A stretch of 64,000 nucleotides of DNA from the NCBI RefSeq assembly GCF_947179165.1, contig NC_077238.1, positions 81,993,757 to 82,057,756 of the forward strand. The letters run 5' to 3'. Under the pieces are notes generated by a model. The model was given only the letters and a program-made list of their open reading frames with translations. It was not told the origin of the DNA and did no database searches. The DNA is from Solanum dulcamara (Eukaryota > Streptophyta > Magnoliopsida > Solanales > Solanaceae). A program made the translations under genes and the position numbers. Position 1 is the stretch's first letter, and each line of letters begins with the position of its first letter. This document shows, piece after piece, positions 63,180 through 64,000 of this stretch.

Positions 63180-63356
63180 GTGACGGACCTAAAAATTTTA
63201 ATAAAGAGTTCAAAATTTAAAAAAGTAGATATATAAAGTAGTCTAAAGGGGTTCAATATTTAATATTTATATATAAAAAATTATTTCAATTATGTATAAA
63301 TAATATAATTTTTTGTCAAAAAGAGTTTTCTAGCCACAATGTGGCTCCGCCCCTGT
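63180..63356. mobile_element. hAT-type MITE, decayed
   Basis: The left end TGACGGACCTAAAAATTT and right end GTGGCTCCGCCCCTGTA resemble the ends at 823-1008 (GTGGCAGACC and TTCCGCCAC). The inside is AT-rich. No exact duplication was found. Confidence 0.55.
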
Positions 63357-63666
63357 AGTTTCAAAAAAAGTGACGTAGACAATATAGTTTAATACAGGCA
63401 TGATAAAAGTGAATATTTTGGCTCCAGTTATTACTATTTGAAGTCGTTCTAAAATTCAGAACTTATAAAGTTGAAATTTTGATTCCGCCTCTGAATGTGA
63501 TAGTGTAAATTCATGTGAGAGGGACATGGGAAGAAAAAAGCTAGGTAGAACTCATGCTTTCATATGCTTGTGTAAGAATGAAGAAATATCAAAAGCCTCT
63601 TTTTTTTTTCTTTTTTTTTTCTTACTCAATTGCCTTCCATTGCACTCCTCTCTCTTTTTCTACTCA

Positions 63667-63674
63667 TATATAAA
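63667..63674 (+). promoter_or_regulatory. Putative TATA box of the SMR gene
   Basis: TATATAAA lies 78 bp before the ATG at 63745, a usual plant spacing once a short 5' UTR is allowed for. Confidence 0.5.
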
Positions 63675-63744
63675 TATATTCACATCTAACTTCAGAAACA
63701 TCCCTCCTATAGAAATATTTCACACAAAAAAAAACTAAATAATT

Positions 63745-64000
63745 ATGTCTATAGATCAAGAATTCCCACAAGAATTACCAAATATCAAAGTAATTAATAC
63801 TTCTTCTTGTGATGAAGATGAATATATTAATTGTCAAACTCCAAAATCTTCTCAATATTTGATCCCAAAAATTCTTAGTTGTCCACCAGCACCTAAGAAG
63901 ATAAAAAGGGTGTCTTTTTCTTCATGTAAGAGGAAATTAATTGATGAATTCAAGTTTATTCAAGAGCAAGAAGAAATTGAGTCATTTTTCAGGTTTGTTA
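63745..64000 (+). CDS. SMR: SIAMESE-RELATED CDK inhibitor, 5' part (cut by window)
   Basis: SMR proteins bind cyclin-dependent kinase complexes in the nucleus and block mitosis, promoting endoreduplication or stress arrest. The frame from the ATG at 63745 is open to the window end (85 codons visible). Two family motifs are visible: a CQTPKSSQYLIP stretch close to CPPAPKK (a conserved SMR block) and EEIESFFRF near the end, the conserved cyclin-binding-like motif. The acidic SSCDEDE N-terminus also fits. SMRs are usually 80-130 aa without introns, so little is likely to be missing. The subgroup cannot be named. Confidence 0.88.
   Translation, partial: MSIDQEFPQELPNIKVINTSSCDEDEYINCQTPKSSQYLIPKILSCPPAPKKIKRVSFSSCKRKLIDEFKFIQEQEEIESFFRFV

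Larger units (their letters stand above)
61204..63744. other. Intergenic between F-box and SMR genes
   Basis: It contains the small MITE at 61533-61652, a (TG)n tract at 62117-62132, AT-rich sequence with mirrored TTTGTATAATT and AATTATACAAA blocks (62560-62780), and the hAT MITE at 63180-63356. No further gene was recognised. Confidence 0.5.

Overview
This is a plant nuclear window. The genes are split by AT-rich GT-AG introns. There are several SINEs of Solanaceae type (TS-like and Au-like), hAT, Stowaway, Tourist and Mutator-like MITEs, an RTE-type LINE 3' end and a Ty1-copia element. A 511-residue CYP77A protein is close to the family known from eggplant. All this points to Solanaceae, most likely Solanum; the species cannot be fixed without a search. 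All joins and exon boundaries below come from reading splice sites and frames by eye.

Layout from left to right. (1) 1-2900: intergenic repeats, with an 8-bp-TSD hAT MITE and a 681-bp element flanked by a 12-bp duplication. (2) 2910-6112, minus: complete chloroplast-type tRNase Z (TRZ2-like), eight coding exons, 361 aa, with a SINE in one intron. (3) 8738-12658, plus: a 647-aa coiled-coil protein of unknown function whose start exon exists in two tandem copies. (4) 13855-14196: an orphan small ORF. (5) 14867-15673, minus: intronless TSR3-type 18S rRNA modification enzyme. (6) 15900-18340: two adjacent, unrelated tandem arrays (117-bp and about 176-bp units). (7) 18740-19120: Tourist MITE. (8) 21301-25849, plus: a three-exon RING-H2 membrane E3 ligase of ATL type with a 3-kb intron. 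(9) 26909-31246: a dead, gag-less copia element, minus, with 5-bp TSD. It sits 169 bp past the stop codon of (10) CYP77A, 31420-33742, minus, two exons. (11) 38813-38885: tRNA-Arg(TCG). (12) 39377-43970, minus: CslA mannan synthase, eight exons, 526 aa. (13) 44100-49300: MITEs, a long TA tract and a perfect 95-bp triplication. (14) 49343-54098, minus: GINT1-type GT64 glycosyltransferase, four exons, 751 aa. (15) 56309-57035: frameshifted LINE 3' end. (16) 59899-61203, minus: F-box protein. (17) 63745 to the window end: first part of a SIAMESE-RELATED (SMR) cyclin-dependent kinase inhibitor.

The genes do not form a pathway or operon-like cluster; it is an ordinary gene-rich chromosome arm. Two genes make or modify surface or wall polymers (CYP77A for cutin-type fatty acid oxidation, CslA for mannan), one makes Golgi sphingolipid head groups (GINT1), and two process RNA (TRZ2, TSR3). 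I found no convincing undescribed multi-gene system. The most interesting items are the duplicated, phase-compatible start exons at 8400/8738, the duplicated splice donor in TRZ2, the side-by-side tandem arrays beside TSR3, and the transposon insertions with clean target duplications.
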